DNA from: Cloacibacterium caeni
Lineage (GTDB): Bacteria > Bacteroidota > Bacteroidia > Flavobacteriales > Weeksellaceae
Assembly: GCF_907163125.1 (NCBI RefSeq)
Contig: NZ_OU015319.1
Coordinates: 2,790,001 to 2,854,000, forward strand
Length of the DNA: 64,000 nucleotides
Direction of reading: 5' to 3'
Shown in pieces: positions 51,213 to 58,887 of this stretch (the stretch's first letter is position 1; every line of letters begins with the position of its first letter). The translations under genes and the position numbers were made by a program. The notes below the pieces were generated by a model, which saw only the letters and a list, made by a program, of their open reading frames with translations, was not told where the DNA came from and did not search any database.

Positions 51213-51626
51213 ATGACTCCTCTAGAAACCGCACAATATATGCTCAATCAAGACTATTTCTCACAATGGATGGGAATTTCTTTGGTTGAGGTTCGTGAAC
51301 ACTACTGTTTGATTGAAATGCCCATCAAAAAAGAGATGATTAATGGCTTAAAAACGGTTCATGGCGGAGTAACTTTTGCTTTTGCGGATTCTGCATTGGC
51401 ATTTTCTTCTAACAATATGGGAGATGCAGCAGTTGCGCTCAATTGCATGATTAATTTTACCAAAGCAGTACGTTTAGGAGACACCCTTTTTGCAGAGAGT
51501 ATTCTCATGGCAGATACCAGAAAAACGGCAGTTTATGATATTACGATTACCAATCAGCATAAAGTGGTGGTCGCAAGTTTCAGAGGAACTGTTTATAAAA
51601 TTGATAAAAAAGTAGTTGATTTATAA
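51213..51626 (+). CDS. paaI: Hydroxyphenylacetyl-CoA thioesterase PaaI
   Basis: Hot-dog-fold thioesterase that releases CoA from dead-end phenylacetyl-CoA derivatives. 137 residues with the PaaI motif VHGGVTFAFADSALAFSSN (HGG-x-x-F-x-x-AD), where the aspartate is catalytic, and NCMINFTKAVRLGDTLFAE. Length is normal. It lies between the small membrane proteins and paaJ. Confidence 0.94.
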   Translation: MTPLETAQYMLNQDYFSQWMGISLVEVREHYCLIEMPIKKEMINGLKTVHGGVTFAFADSALAFSSNNMGDAAVALNCMINFTKAVRLGDTLFAESILMADTRKTAVYDITITNQHKVVVASFRGTVYKIDKKVVDL

Positions 51627-51640
51627 TTTCGAAATCAGAT

Positions 51641-52849
51641 ATGAAACAAGTATACATCATAGATTATATCAGAACACCGATTGCTAAATTTCAAGGAGGC
51701 TTATCAGAAGTAAGAGCAGATGATTTAGCAGCCATCGTTTTGAAGGAAATTGTAAAGAGAAATCCACAAATTCCCGCCGAAGAAATAGAAGACGTGATTT
51801 TAGGTTGTGCCAATCAAGCTGGAGAAGACAATCGAAATGTAGCAAGAATGGCTTCACTTTTGGCAGAGCTTCCTGTAAAAATTGGAGGAGAAACTGTGAA
51901 CAGATTATGTGCTTCTGGAATGGCAGCAATTTCCAATGCGTACAGAGCGATTGCAATTGGAGAAGGCGATTTTTACATTGCAGGAGGAGTTGAACAAATG
52001 ACTAGAGCGCCTTATGTTTTGAGTAAATCAGCTCAACCTTTTGGTAGAGATGTTCAGTTGTTTGATAGCAGTTTTGGATGGAGGTTTGTTAATCCTAAAA
52101 TGAAAGAACTCTACGGAGTTGATGGAATGGGAGAAACCGCGGAAAATCTAGCCGAAATCTATAAAATTTCCAGAGAAGCGCAAGATGAATTTGCATTACT
52201 TTCTCAGCAAAAAGCTACTTCTGCTCAAAATTCAGGAAGATTAGCTCAAGAAATTGTAAACGTAGAAGTTCCACAAAAAAAAGGTGAACCGAAAATTTTT
52301 TCACAAGACGAATTTGTAAAACCAGATACTACTTTAGATAAATTAGCGAAGTTAAGACCTGCTTTCAAAAAAGAAGGAGGAAGTGTTACTGCAGGAAATT
52401 CTTCTGGCTTAAATGACGGAGCTGCTGCCATGATTTTGGCAAGTGAAGACGCCGTTAAAAAATATAATTTGAAGCCATTGGCAAAAATTATTTCAAGCGC
52501 AGTGGTTGGTGTAGAACCTAGAATTATGGGAATAGGTCCAGTAGAAGCGACCAAAAAAGCACTTTCTAGAGCCAATCTTTCGTTGGAAGATATGGATATT
52601 ATTGAACTCAACGAAGCTTTTGCAGCTCAAGCATTATCAGTTTTACAGGAATTAGGGATTGATGCAAAAGACGAACGATTAAATCCAAATGGTGGCGCGA
52701 TTGCATTAGGTCATCCTCTCGGAATGTCAGGAACCAGAATTGTAGGAACTGCCGCTTTAGAATTACAGAGAAAAAATAAAAAATATGCACTTTGTACGCT
52801 CTGTATCGGAGTCGGACAAGGTTACGCAATGATTATCGAAAAAATTTAA
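51641..52849 (+). CDS. paaJ: 3-oxoadipyl-CoA thiolase PaaJ
   Basis: Cleaves 3-oxoadipyl-CoA (and the related dehydrosuberyl-CoA) to succinyl-CoA and acetyl-CoA. 402 residues with the nucleophile cysteine in VNRLCASGMAAISNA, the NEAF motif in ELNEAFAAQ, GGAIALGHPLGMSGTR (histidine) and the second cysteine in LCTLCIGVGQGYA. EQMTRAPYVL and the length match PaaJ/PcaF thiolases; the context makes PaaJ the best name. Confidence 0.93.
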   Translation: MKQVYIIDYIRTPIAKFQGGLSEVRADDLAAIVLKEIVKRNPQIPAEEIEDVILGCANQAGEDNRNVARMASLLAELPVKIGGETVNRLCASGMAAISNAYRAIAIGEGDFYIAGGVEQMTRAPYVLSKSAQPFGRDVQLFDSSFGWRFVNPKMKELYGVDGMGETAENLAEIYKISREAQDEFALLSQQKATSAQNSGRLAQEIVNVEVPQKKGEPKIFSQDEFVKPDTTLDKLAKLRPAFKKEGGSVTAGNSSGLNDGAAAMILASEDAVKKYNLKPLAKIISSAVVGVEPRIMGIGPVEATKKALSRANLSLEDMDIIELNEAFAAQALSVLQELGIDAKDERLNPNGGAIALGHPLGMSGTRIVGTAALELQRKNKKYALCTLCIGVGQGYAMIIEKI

Positions 52850-53042
52850 AAGTTTTTTTAAAAAACTGACATTGAATTGGAGGCGTTAAAAAATTTTGAA
52901 ATTGATTTGTTAATAAATTCCTGTTGTTTGAGCGAAGCGAGTTTCAGGGATTTTAGAATTAATGAAAAATTTTAGCCGAGAATTCACAGTCTTGAACTTT
53001 TGGTTCTTTTGTTTCAAGACAAAAGAACATAAATAAAAATAT
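52850..53042. repeat. Intergenic repeats between paaJ and paaY
   Basis: About 190 bases with no gene. Two recurrent-looking strings are present: GAGCGAAGCGAGTTTCAGGG (from about 52929) and CTTGAACTTTTGGTTC with TTCAAGACAAAAGAAC (52993-53028). Both are of kinds I recognise as dispersed intergenic repeats in Flavobacteriia, from memory. No terminator is obvious, so transcription may continue into paaY. Confidence 0.4.
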
Positions 53043-53633
53043 ATGGCAAATATTTATTCATACCACGGCATAAAACCCATCATCAAAAAATCAGCATACA
53101 TCCATCCTCAAGCGGTAATTATAGGAAATGTAGAAATTGGGGAAGAAGTATACATCGGTCCTAATGCAGTTTTGCGTGGAGATTGGGGAAAAATCATCAT
53201 CAAAGACGGCGCAAACGTTCAAGAAAACTGTACGCTTCACGTTTTTCCGGGAATTCCGACTATTTTAGAAGAATCGGCGCATATTGGTCACGGCGCGATT
53301 ATTCATTCGGCGCACATTGGCAAAAATTGTTTGGTTGGGATGAATGCCGTCGTAATGGACAATGCCAAAATTGGAGACGAATGTATTATTGGTGCGTTGA
53401 GTTTTGTTCCCACTGGTTTTATTTCGGAAAATAGAAAATTGATAGTTGGCAGTCCTGCGAAAATTATTCGCGAAGTTTCAGACGAAATGATTGCTTGGAA
53501 AACCAAAGGAACCGCTATTTATCAAGAACTGGCTCGTGAAGGAAAAACCGCCATTCAACCATGCGAACCATACATAGAATTTGTAGAACAAACGCCCACC
53601 AAAATTGTAGATTACTCCGTTTGGACGAAGTAA
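53043..53633 (+). CDS. paaY: PaaY, gamma-carbonic anhydrase-like thioesterase
   Basis: A left-handed beta-helix protein of 196 residues. Hexapeptide repeats run from VIIGNVEIGEEVYIGPNAVL to NAKIGDECIIGA. Zinc histidines are in NCTLHVFPG, SAHIGHGAIIHSAHIG. The C-terminal helix includes SPAKIIREVSDEMIAWKTKG. PaaY hydrolyses a CoA thioester side product and so protects the pathway. General gamma-carbonic anhydrases are close relatives, but the position between paaJ and paaZ supports PaaY. Confidence 0.9.
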   Translation: MANIYSYHGIKPIIKKSAYIHPQAVIIGNVEIGEEVYIGPNAVLRGDWGKIIIKDGANVQENCTLHVFPGIPTILEESAHIGHGAIIHSAHIGKNCLVGMNAVVMDNAKIGDECIIGALSFVPTGFISENRKLIVGSPAKIIREVSDEMIAWKTKGTAIYQELAREGKTAIQPCEPYIEFVEQTPTKIVDYSVWTK

Positions 53634-53634
53634 T

Positions 53635-53710
53635 GGCGCCAAATTTCCGCCTTCCGTTCCCGCTTTTTTATTTTAAAAAAATAAAAAGAGCTCCACTCAA
53701 GTCGGGGCGC
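53635..53710. repeat. Intergenic repeat element with T-hairpin-A core (second copy)
   Basis: Directly after the paaY stop: GGCGCC, then CCGCCTTCCGTTCCCGC, then TTTTTTATTTT (53664-53674) facing AAAAAAATAAAAA, then GAGCTCCACTCAAGTCGGGGCGC. The order of parts is that of the element at 9881-10011 with other bases. Confidence 0.5.
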
Positions 53711-53784
53711 AATTTCGTTACAATTTCACCATTTTTCCAAAATTTAAAATTTGAGTATCTTAACCACGAAAAATAAATTCAATA

Positions 53785-53840
53785 GAAACGGGCTTTAGCC
53801 CGTTTTTAAAAAAATAAAAAAGCAATTGGCTTTAGCCAAA
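53785..53840. repeat. Two GGCTTTAGCC-type mini-hairpins
   Basis: AACGGGCT-TT-AGCCCGTT, followed by T residues, could act as a terminator. A second hairpin, TTGGCT-TT-AGCCAA, follows about 40 bases later, just before the next ATG. Both share the core GGCTTTAGCC, a repeat type common in this group of bacteria as far as I recall. Confidence 0.5.
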
Positions 53841-53847
53841 ATTTATA

Positions 53848-54129
53848 ATGAAATTTTCAAAAAAAATATTTTTTGTAATTCTTGGAGTGATTTTTCTAAT
53901 TGCACTAAATATTTTTGGGTTTTATCTAAATCAAGAAGGTTTGAGAATTTCAGATTCATTAGAACACGCGCAATCAAAACAACAAGAACAATTTATTAAA
54001 AATCAGGAATTTCCATTTTCAGAAATCATAATTTATTTAGTTTTTATTTTTGATTTGGCAATTATTCTATTTTTACTTTTTATGATATTAAAATTTATTT
54101 TCAAGAAACTCAAAACATCTAAAATCTAA
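53848..54129 (+). CDS. Small membrane protein upstream of paaZ
   Basis: A 93-residue protein with two hydrophobic helices (IFFVILGVIFLIALNIFGFYL at 5-26 and IIIYLVFIFDLAIILFLLFMIL at 60-82) separated by a polar loop rich in glutamine and serine. The C-terminus is basic (KFIFKKLKTSKI). No family is recognised. It is the fourth small membrane protein gene within the paa cluster and ends 14 bases before paaZ. Confidence 0.65.
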   Translation: MKFSKKIFFVILGVIFLIALNIFGFYLNQEGLRISDSLEHAQSKQQEQFIKNQEFPFSEIIIYLVFIFDLAIILFLLFMILKFIFKKLKTSKI

Positions 54130-54143
54130 CATCCTCACATAAA

Positions 54144-56636
54144 ATGAAACTAAAAAACTACATATCAGGACAATGGATTGAAGGAAACGGCCACGAAATT
54201 CCGCTTTACAATGCTGTAAACGGAGAACTGGTTGCCATTTCAGATACTTCGGGACTAGATTTTGAAGAAGCATTGCATTTTGGTAGAACCATAGGTTATA
54301 AAAACTTGTCTTCTATGACTTTTTACGACCGTGGAGAAATGCTTAAAAAAATTGCATTGTATCTTTTAGAAAGAAAGAAAAAATATTATGAACTTTCTTA
54401 CAAAACAGGTGCCACTCATATTGATTCTTGGGTAGATATAGAAGGCGGTTTTGGTACTTTTTTCACCTATTCAGGTTTGGCGAAAAGAATGCTTCCCAAT
54501 ACACCATTTTGGGTAGATGGAGAAACTCAGAAAATTTCTGCCAACGGAACGCATCTCGGAACGCATATTTTGACACCAAGTGAAGGCGTTTCTGTGCAAA
54601 TCAATGCGTATAATTTTCCAGTTTGGGGAATGTTAGAAAAATTGTCAACATCGCTTTTGGCAGGAGTTCCAGCCGTTGTAAAACCTTCGCCGTACAGTTC
54701 TTATCTTACGAATGAAGTTTTCAAAGACATGATAGAAAGCGGTTATCTTCCTGAAGGTGCAGTTCAATTGGTTTGTGGCGAACCAGGCAATATTTTAGAT
54801 TTTGTAAAAGATGGAGATTCTGTAGTGTTTACAGGCTCCGCAAATACTGGTAGAAAACTGAAAGCGCTTCCATCAATTTCGGGAAATGCAGTTCGTTTCA
54901 ATATGGAAGCCGATTCTTTGAACTGTTCTATTCTTGGGTTAGATGCCAAACCGGGAACTCCAGAATTTGATTTGTTCATCAAAGAAGTTAAAAATGAAAT
55001 GACTACAAAAGCAGGACAAAAATGTACGGCAATCCGTAGAATTATTGTTCCTGAAAATTTAGTTGGTGATGTTCAAAATGCGTTATCAAAAGCTCTTGAC
55101 CAAACAAAAATTGGAAATCCATTAAGCAGAGAAACCAAAATGGGCTCTATTGTTGGAAAAGAACAAATGCAGATTTTAGAAGAAAAAGTAAATCTCTTAA
55201 AAGCAGAAACAGAACTCATCTACGATGGAAAGCATGATTTGGTAGATGCAAATTACGAAAACGGAGCTTTCTTTACTCCGAAAGTTTTTTATAATGATAA
55301 ACCTTTTGAAAAAAATATATCTCACGAACTCGAAGCTTTTGGCCCAGTTTCTACGATTATGCCATACAAAGATGCAGAAGAAGCTGCAGCTTTAGCAAAA
55401 CGAGGAAAAGGAAGTTTAGTAGGTTCTATTGTTTCTCATGATGAGAAATTTGTGGCAGAAACTTCTTGGAAAATGGCGAGTTCTCATGGTAGAATTTTTG
55501 TTTTGAATAGAGATAATGCCAAAGAAAGTACAGGTCACGGTTCTCCGTTGCCAACTTTAATGCATGGTGGTCCTGGTAGAGCTGGAGGTGGCGAAGAAAT
55601 GGGAGGTTTAAATGGACTTCACTTTTTCCTTCAAAAAACTGCGATTCAGGGTTCGCCAGATGTTTTGACAGCGATTACTAAAGTTTATACACAAGGTGCA
55701 GAAAAGAAATTCAGTGATAAACATCCTTTCCAAAAATATTTTGAAGAAGTGGAAGTTGGAGATTCTCTAGAAACCGCAGGAAGAACTTTTACAGAGGCAG
55801 ATATTGTCAATTTTTCTAATGTTTCTTGGGATCATTTTTATGCACATACAGATGCAACCAGCTTAAATGGAACTATTTTTGACAAAACCGTTGCACACGG
55901 ATATTTTATCCTTTCTGCAGCGGCTGGTTTATTTGTTTCAGGGAAAAAAGGGCCAGTTATTGCGAATTATGGACTGGAAAATGCAAGTTTTTTTAAACCA
56001 GTTTATGCTGGAGATACCATTACCGTTTATTTGACGGCGAAAGAAAAAATCAACAGAGGTGTAAAAGGTAGAAATATTCCAAGTGGAGTAGTAAAATGGT
56101 TGGTTGAGGTAGTGAATCAAAGAGAAGAAGTGGTTTGTGTAGCTACCATTTTGACTTTGGTGGCAAAAAAATCTCCTTTCATTGAACTAAATAGAAGAAA
56201 TATTCAAAAATTATTGAATGGTTTAACTGAAAATACGAAGCCGAATTGGGGTAAAATGACTGCTCAGCAAATGTTGGAACATCTAGAAACAACTATACTG
56301 TATAGCATGGGTGAACCAGAAGCTGAGAAATGCTTCACACCAGAAGAGCATTTAGAAAAGTATCAAGATTCTCTATACAATCACCGAAAAATGCCAAAAG
56401 ATTTTCCTGCGCCGTTCCTTCCAGAAGATGGAACTTTACCAGTGTTGAAGTATAAAAATCTGGAGCAAGCCAAAGAGAAATTTTTAGAAAATCTTCAGAA
56501 ATATCAGATTTATTATAGAGAAAATCCAGAAGCGGAGCATATGCATTTTGTCTTTGGAAAGCTCAATAAAGAAATGATGGAGTTGATGCACAGAAAACAT
56601 TTTACGCATCATTTTGAACAATTTAATCTAATTTAA
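54144..56636 (+). CDS. paaZ: PaaZ with extra C-terminal DinB-like domain
   Basis: Bifunctional ring-opening enzyme: the MaoC domain hydrolyses oxepin-CoA and the aldehyde dehydrogenase oxidizes the resulting semialdehyde. N-terminal ALDH (1-520) with E255 (NMEADSLN) and C294 (AGQKCTAIRR). The MaoC-type hydratase (about 530-675) has D563 and H568 (WDHFYAHTD); E. coli PaaZ uses D561 and H566. At 830 residues it is about 150 longer than E. coli PaaZ. The extra part (about 680-830) has NWGKMTAQQMLEHLETTILY and the ending LMHRKHFTHHFEQFNLI, resembling DUF1569/DinB-superfamily proteins. The role of this third domain is not known to me. Confidence 0.93.
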   Translation: MKLKNYISGQWIEGNGHEIPLYNAVNGELVAISDTSGLDFEEALHFGRTIGYKNLSSMTFYDRGEMLKKIALYLLERKKKYYELSYKTGATHIDSWVDIEGGFGTFFTYSGLAKRMLPNTPFWVDGETQKISANGTHLGTHILTPSEGVSVQINAYNFPVWGMLEKLSTSLLAGVPAVVKPSPYSSYLTNEVFKDMIESGYLPEGAVQLVCGEPGNILDFVKDGDSVVFTGSANTGRKLKALPSISGNAVRFNMEADSLNCSILGLDAKPGTPEFDLFIKEVKNEMTTKAGQKCTAIRRIIVPENLVGDVQNALSKALDQTKIGNPLSRETKMGSIVGKEQMQILEEKVNLLKAETELIYDGKHDLVDANYENGAFFTPKVFYNDKPFEKNISHELEAFGPVSTIMPYKDAEEAAALAKRGKGSLVGSIVSHDEKFVAETSWKMASSHGRIFVLNRDNAKESTGHGSPLPTLMHGGPGRAGGGEEMGGLNGLHFFLQKTAIQGSPDVLTAITKVYTQGAEKKFSDKHPFQKYFEEVEVGDSLETAGRTFTEADIVNFSNVSWDHFYAHTDATSLNGTIFDKTVAHGYFILSAAAGLFVSGKKGPVIANYGLENASFFKPVYAGDTITVYLTAKEKINRGVKGRNIPSGVVKWLVEVVNQREEVVCVATILTLVAKKSPFIELNRRNIQKLLNGLTENTKPNWGKMTAQQMLEHLETTILYSMGEPEAEKCFTPEEHLEKYQDSLYNHRKMPKDFPAPFLPEDGTLPVLKYKNLEQAKEKFLENLQKYQIYYRENPEAEHMHFVFGKLNKEMMELMHRKHFTHHFEQFNLI

Positions 56637-56646
56637 AAAACTAGTT

Positions 56647-57411
56647 ATGCTACCATTTGTAATATCAGAAATTAAAAATAATATTTCCGAAATCACTTTC
56701 GGGACGCCAAAAAGCAACTCATTACCCGGCGAAATTTTAGAAAAATTAGCACAAACCATTTTAGACGAAGCGGCTAAAGAAGAAGTAAAAGCCATTTTAC
56801 TAAAATCTGAGGGCGAAAAAGCGTTTTGTGCAGGAGCAAGTTTTGATGAGTTGTTAGAAATCAACGATTTAGAAATATCAAAAACTTTCTTTGGGGGTTT
56901 TGCTAAAGTGCTCAACGCCATGAGAACTTGCAGAAAAATTGTAGTGGTAAGAGTTCAGGGAAAAACGACTGGAGGTGGAGTAGGAATTGCTTGTGCTGCA
57001 GATTATTGTTTTGCGACAGAGAATGCAAGTTTGGCACTCACCGAAATTAATTTAGGAATTGGGCCATTTGTGATTGGACCTTATGTTGAAAGAAAAATAG
57101 GTAAATCACAATTTACTGCGATGGCAATAGATGCCGATTTCCGTACCGCAAATTGGGCAGAACAGCATAATATTTACCATTCGGTTTCTCCAACGATTGC
57201 AGAAATGGATTCAGAAATAACACGATTTTTAGAAAAATTGGCGAGTAGAAGTTCAGATGCTTTAGCTTTAATCAAAAAAGTTTCTTGGGAAGGAACAGAG
57301 CACTTTACAGAGCTTTCCCCAGAAAGAATTCACATGAGCGCAAGTCTTATTCTAGAAGATACAGCCAAGAAAAATATTGAAAAAATTAAAGAAAATCTGA
57401 GAAATAAATAA
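56647..57411 (+). CDS. Enoyl-CoA hydratase, probable PaaF role
   Basis: A 254-residue crotonase-family protein. The oxyanion-hole stretch is SEGEKAFCAGASFDELLE and the second is VRVQGKTTGGGVGIACAADYC. Catalytic glutamate positions of hydratases appear in ALTEINLGIGPFVIGP (E in LTEINLG), though the usual second acid is less clear. As the last gene of the paa cluster it is the candidate for 2,3-dehydroadipyl-CoA hydratase (PaaF), which is otherwise missing. Sequence similarity alone would also allow a methylglutaconyl-CoA hydratase, so no symbol is given. Confidence 0.8.
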   Translation: MLPFVISEIKNNISEITFGTPKSNSLPGEILEKLAQTILDEAAKEEVKAILLKSEGEKAFCAGASFDELLEINDLEISKTFFGGFAKVLNAMRTCRKIVVVRVQGKTTGGGVGIACAADYCFATENASLALTEINLGIGPFVIGPYVERKIGKSQFTAMAIDADFRTANWAEQHNIYHSVSPTIAEMDSEITRFLEKLASRSSDALALIKKVSWEGTEHFTELSPERIHMSASLILEDTAKKNIEKIKENLRNK

Positions 57412-57415
57412 GAAA

Positions 57416-57442
57416 GAAACTGCAAATTAATTTTGCAGTTTC
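57416..57442 (+). terminator. Probable terminator of the paa cluster
   Basis: GAAACTGCAAA (57416-57426) pairs perfectly with TTTGCAGTTTC (57432-57442). The T run after it is poor (AAAATAAA), so it is a hairpin of strong stem but uncertain terminator strength. Confidence 0.6.
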
Positions 57443-57455
57443 AAAATAAATATTA

Positions 57456-57472
57456 ACTTTGTATTTCAAAGT
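57456..57472. promoter_or_regulatory. Palindromic operator ACTTTG-N5-CAAAGT (first)
   Basis: A perfect 6-base inverted repeat with 5-base spacer that overlaps the -7 box TAACTTTG (57454-57461, form TAnnTTTG), 9 bases before an ATG. The same element occurs at 58533-58549. It is the likely operator of the winged-helix regulator encoded between the two. Confidence 0.75.
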
Positions 57473-57481
57473 GCTTTATTT

Positions 57482-58099
57482 ATGGAAAATAAAAACTACC
57501 AAGAAGACTTGCAGCACATCAGAAAAATGATGGAAAAAAGCTCTCGATTTATTTCTTTGAGCGGAATTTCAGGCGTTTTTGCAGGATTATTTGCTTTAGC
57601 TGGTGCTATTTATGTTTATTTCTTTTTCAAAAAAAATGGTGTAGATTATTTCGAGGGAACGGTAAAATACTATGAAAAAGATATCATTACTCATTTGGTT
57701 ATTGTGGCGATGATTATTATGGTTTTAGCGATTTCTTCTGGAGCATATTTTACCATAAAAAAAAGCAAAGCCCATCATCTTCAAATTTGGGATGCTACCA
57801 CCAAAAAATTATTGTATAATTTTGCCATTCCATTGGGAATTGGAGGTTTATTTTGCGCAGGATTATTGTATCACGGTTTACATGGTTTACTTTCTCCTGC
57901 CACTTTAATTTTCTATGGATTAGCGCTATTTAATGCTGGAAATTACACTTTTTCTGACATTAAATATTTAGGATTGTGCGAAATGGCATTAGGAATTGTA
58001 TCACTGTTTTTTTTAGGGTATGGTTTATTTTTCTGGGCAATTGGTTTTGGAGTTTTGCATATTGTTTATGGTTTGATAATGCATAAGAAGTATAAATAA
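57482..58099 (+). CDS. Membrane protein of the wHTH-regulated locus
   Basis: A 205-residue inner-membrane protein with about five to six hydrophobic helices (SLSGISGVFAGLFALAGAIYVYF, LVIVAMIIMVLAISSGAYF, and others). The N-terminus is charged (NYQEDLQHIRKMMEKSS), a pattern common in Bacteroidota proteins encoded beside small winged-helix regulators. No enzymatic motif. The gene starts 9 bases after the operator, so it is probably the first target of repression. The function is unknown. Confidence 0.8.
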   Translation: MENKNYQEDLQHIRKMMEKSSRFISLSGISGVFAGLFALAGAIYVYFFFKKNGVDYFEGTVKYYEKDIITHLVIVAMIIMVLAISSGAYFTIKKSKAHHLQIWDATTKKLLYNFAIPLGIGGLFCAGLLYHGLHGLLSPATLIFYGLALFNAGNYTFSDIKYLGLCEMALGIVSLFFLGYGLFFWAIGFGVLHIVYGLIMHKKYK

Positions 58100-58133
58100 A
58101 ATCAGAAATAAATTAGTAAAAGAATTGAATTAA

Positions 58134-58424
58134 ATGTTAAAGATTCATCAACTCAACAAAGAATTTGAAAGCCGTGTCAGATTGGGTATAATGTCCGTTC
58201 TGATGGTTAACGATTGGGTTGATTTTAATGAAATGAAGCAACTTTTAGAAGTAACAGACGGAAATTTAGCAAGTCACAGTTCTGCATTAGAAAAATCTAA
58301 TTACATAGAAATCAAGAAGGAATTTGTAGGCAAAAAACCAAAAACATCTTACCGTGTTACACAAGCAGGAAGAAAAGCTTTCGAAGAACATCTGTCAGCT
58401 TTAGAAAAATTATTAGGAAAGTAA
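58134..58424 (+). CDS. Small winged-helix transcriptional regulator
   Basis: A 96-residue DNA-binding protein of the HTH_34/MarR-like group: LNKEFESRVRLGIMSVLMVNDWVDFNEMKQ, then VTDGNLASHSSALEKSNYIEIKKEFVGKKPKTSYRVT with the recognition helix and the beta-hairpin wing. Such proteins are dimeric repressors of neighbouring membrane-protein genes in Bacteroidota. The two palindromes ACTTTG-N5-CAAAGT flanking this gene are the likely binding sites. The inducing signal is unknown. Confidence 0.9.
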   Translation: MLKIHQLNKEFESRVRLGIMSVLMVNDWVDFNEMKQLLEVTDGNLASHSSALEKSNYIEIKKEFVGKKPKTSYRVTQAGRKAFEEHLSALEKLLGK

Positions 58425-58431
58425 TTTTTTA

Positions 58432-58504
58432 AATTGAAAATTGAAAGTGGAGAATTGAAAATTTAAAACAATCAACTGACAACAATTAGTCAAAAATCAA
58501 AAAG
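58432..58504. repeat. Heptamer arrays AATTGAA and NNNCAAC
   Basis: From just after the regulator stop codon, units AATTGAA, AATTGAA, AGTGGAG, AATTGAA, AATTTAA occupy 58432-58466. They are followed by AATCAAC and TGACAAC (58470-58483), of the CAAC family seen at 13419 and 47016, and by looser units to 58504. Confidence 0.65.
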
Positions 58505-58532
58505 GAGCAATCCTTTAATTTTTTAGAAATTT

Positions 58533-58549
58533 ACTTTGTGATTCAAAGT
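58533..58549. promoter_or_regulatory. Palindromic operator ACTTTG-N5-CAAAGT (second)
   Basis: Same inverted repeat as at 57456-57472, and the following bases are also alike (GTRCTTTA). It overlaps a -7-like box TTACTTTG upstream of the next membrane-protein gene. Confidence 0.75.
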
Positions 58550-58577
58550 ACTTTAAATGAAATTTAAATTAAAAATT

Positions 58578-58868
58578 ATGATAACAAGCAAACAAAGAAG
58601 CTTCGCAATTTATGGAATTGCAGCTTTATTATTAGTCATTCCGTTTATTGGGATGCAGTTTACCAAAGAAATTAATTGGTCTGGTTTTGACTTTTTAATC
58701 GCGGGAATTCTTCTTTTTGGAACCGCATTTTGCGTAGATATGGTTCTAAAAATGGAGAAAAAGAATGCCAAAAGAATGTTTTACATCGTAATAATTCTGT
58801 TAGCATTATTTCTGATTTGGGCAGAATTAGCGGTAGGGATTTTCGGAAGTCCAGTTGCGGGAAGTTAA
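58578..58868 (+). CDS. Small membrane protein, second target of the regulator
   Basis: A protein of 96 residues from ATG 58578 (MITSKQRSFAIYG) with three hydrophobic helices (FAIYGIAALLLVIPFIGMQF, FDFLIAGILLFGTAFCVDMVL, MFYIVIILLALFLIWAELAVGIFG). The frame also has an ATG at 58557, but that would lie only 8 bases after the operator palindrome, probably inside the untranslated leader. Similar short proteins are common in Bacteroidota next to such regulators. The function is unknown. Confidence 0.75.
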   Translation: MITSKQRSFAIYGIAALLLVIPFIGMQFTKEINWSGFDFLIAGILLFGTAFCVDMVLKMEKKNAKRMFYIVIILLALFLIWAELAVGIFGSPVAGS

Positions 58869-58887
58869 TTTTTTTTAAAAACATCTT

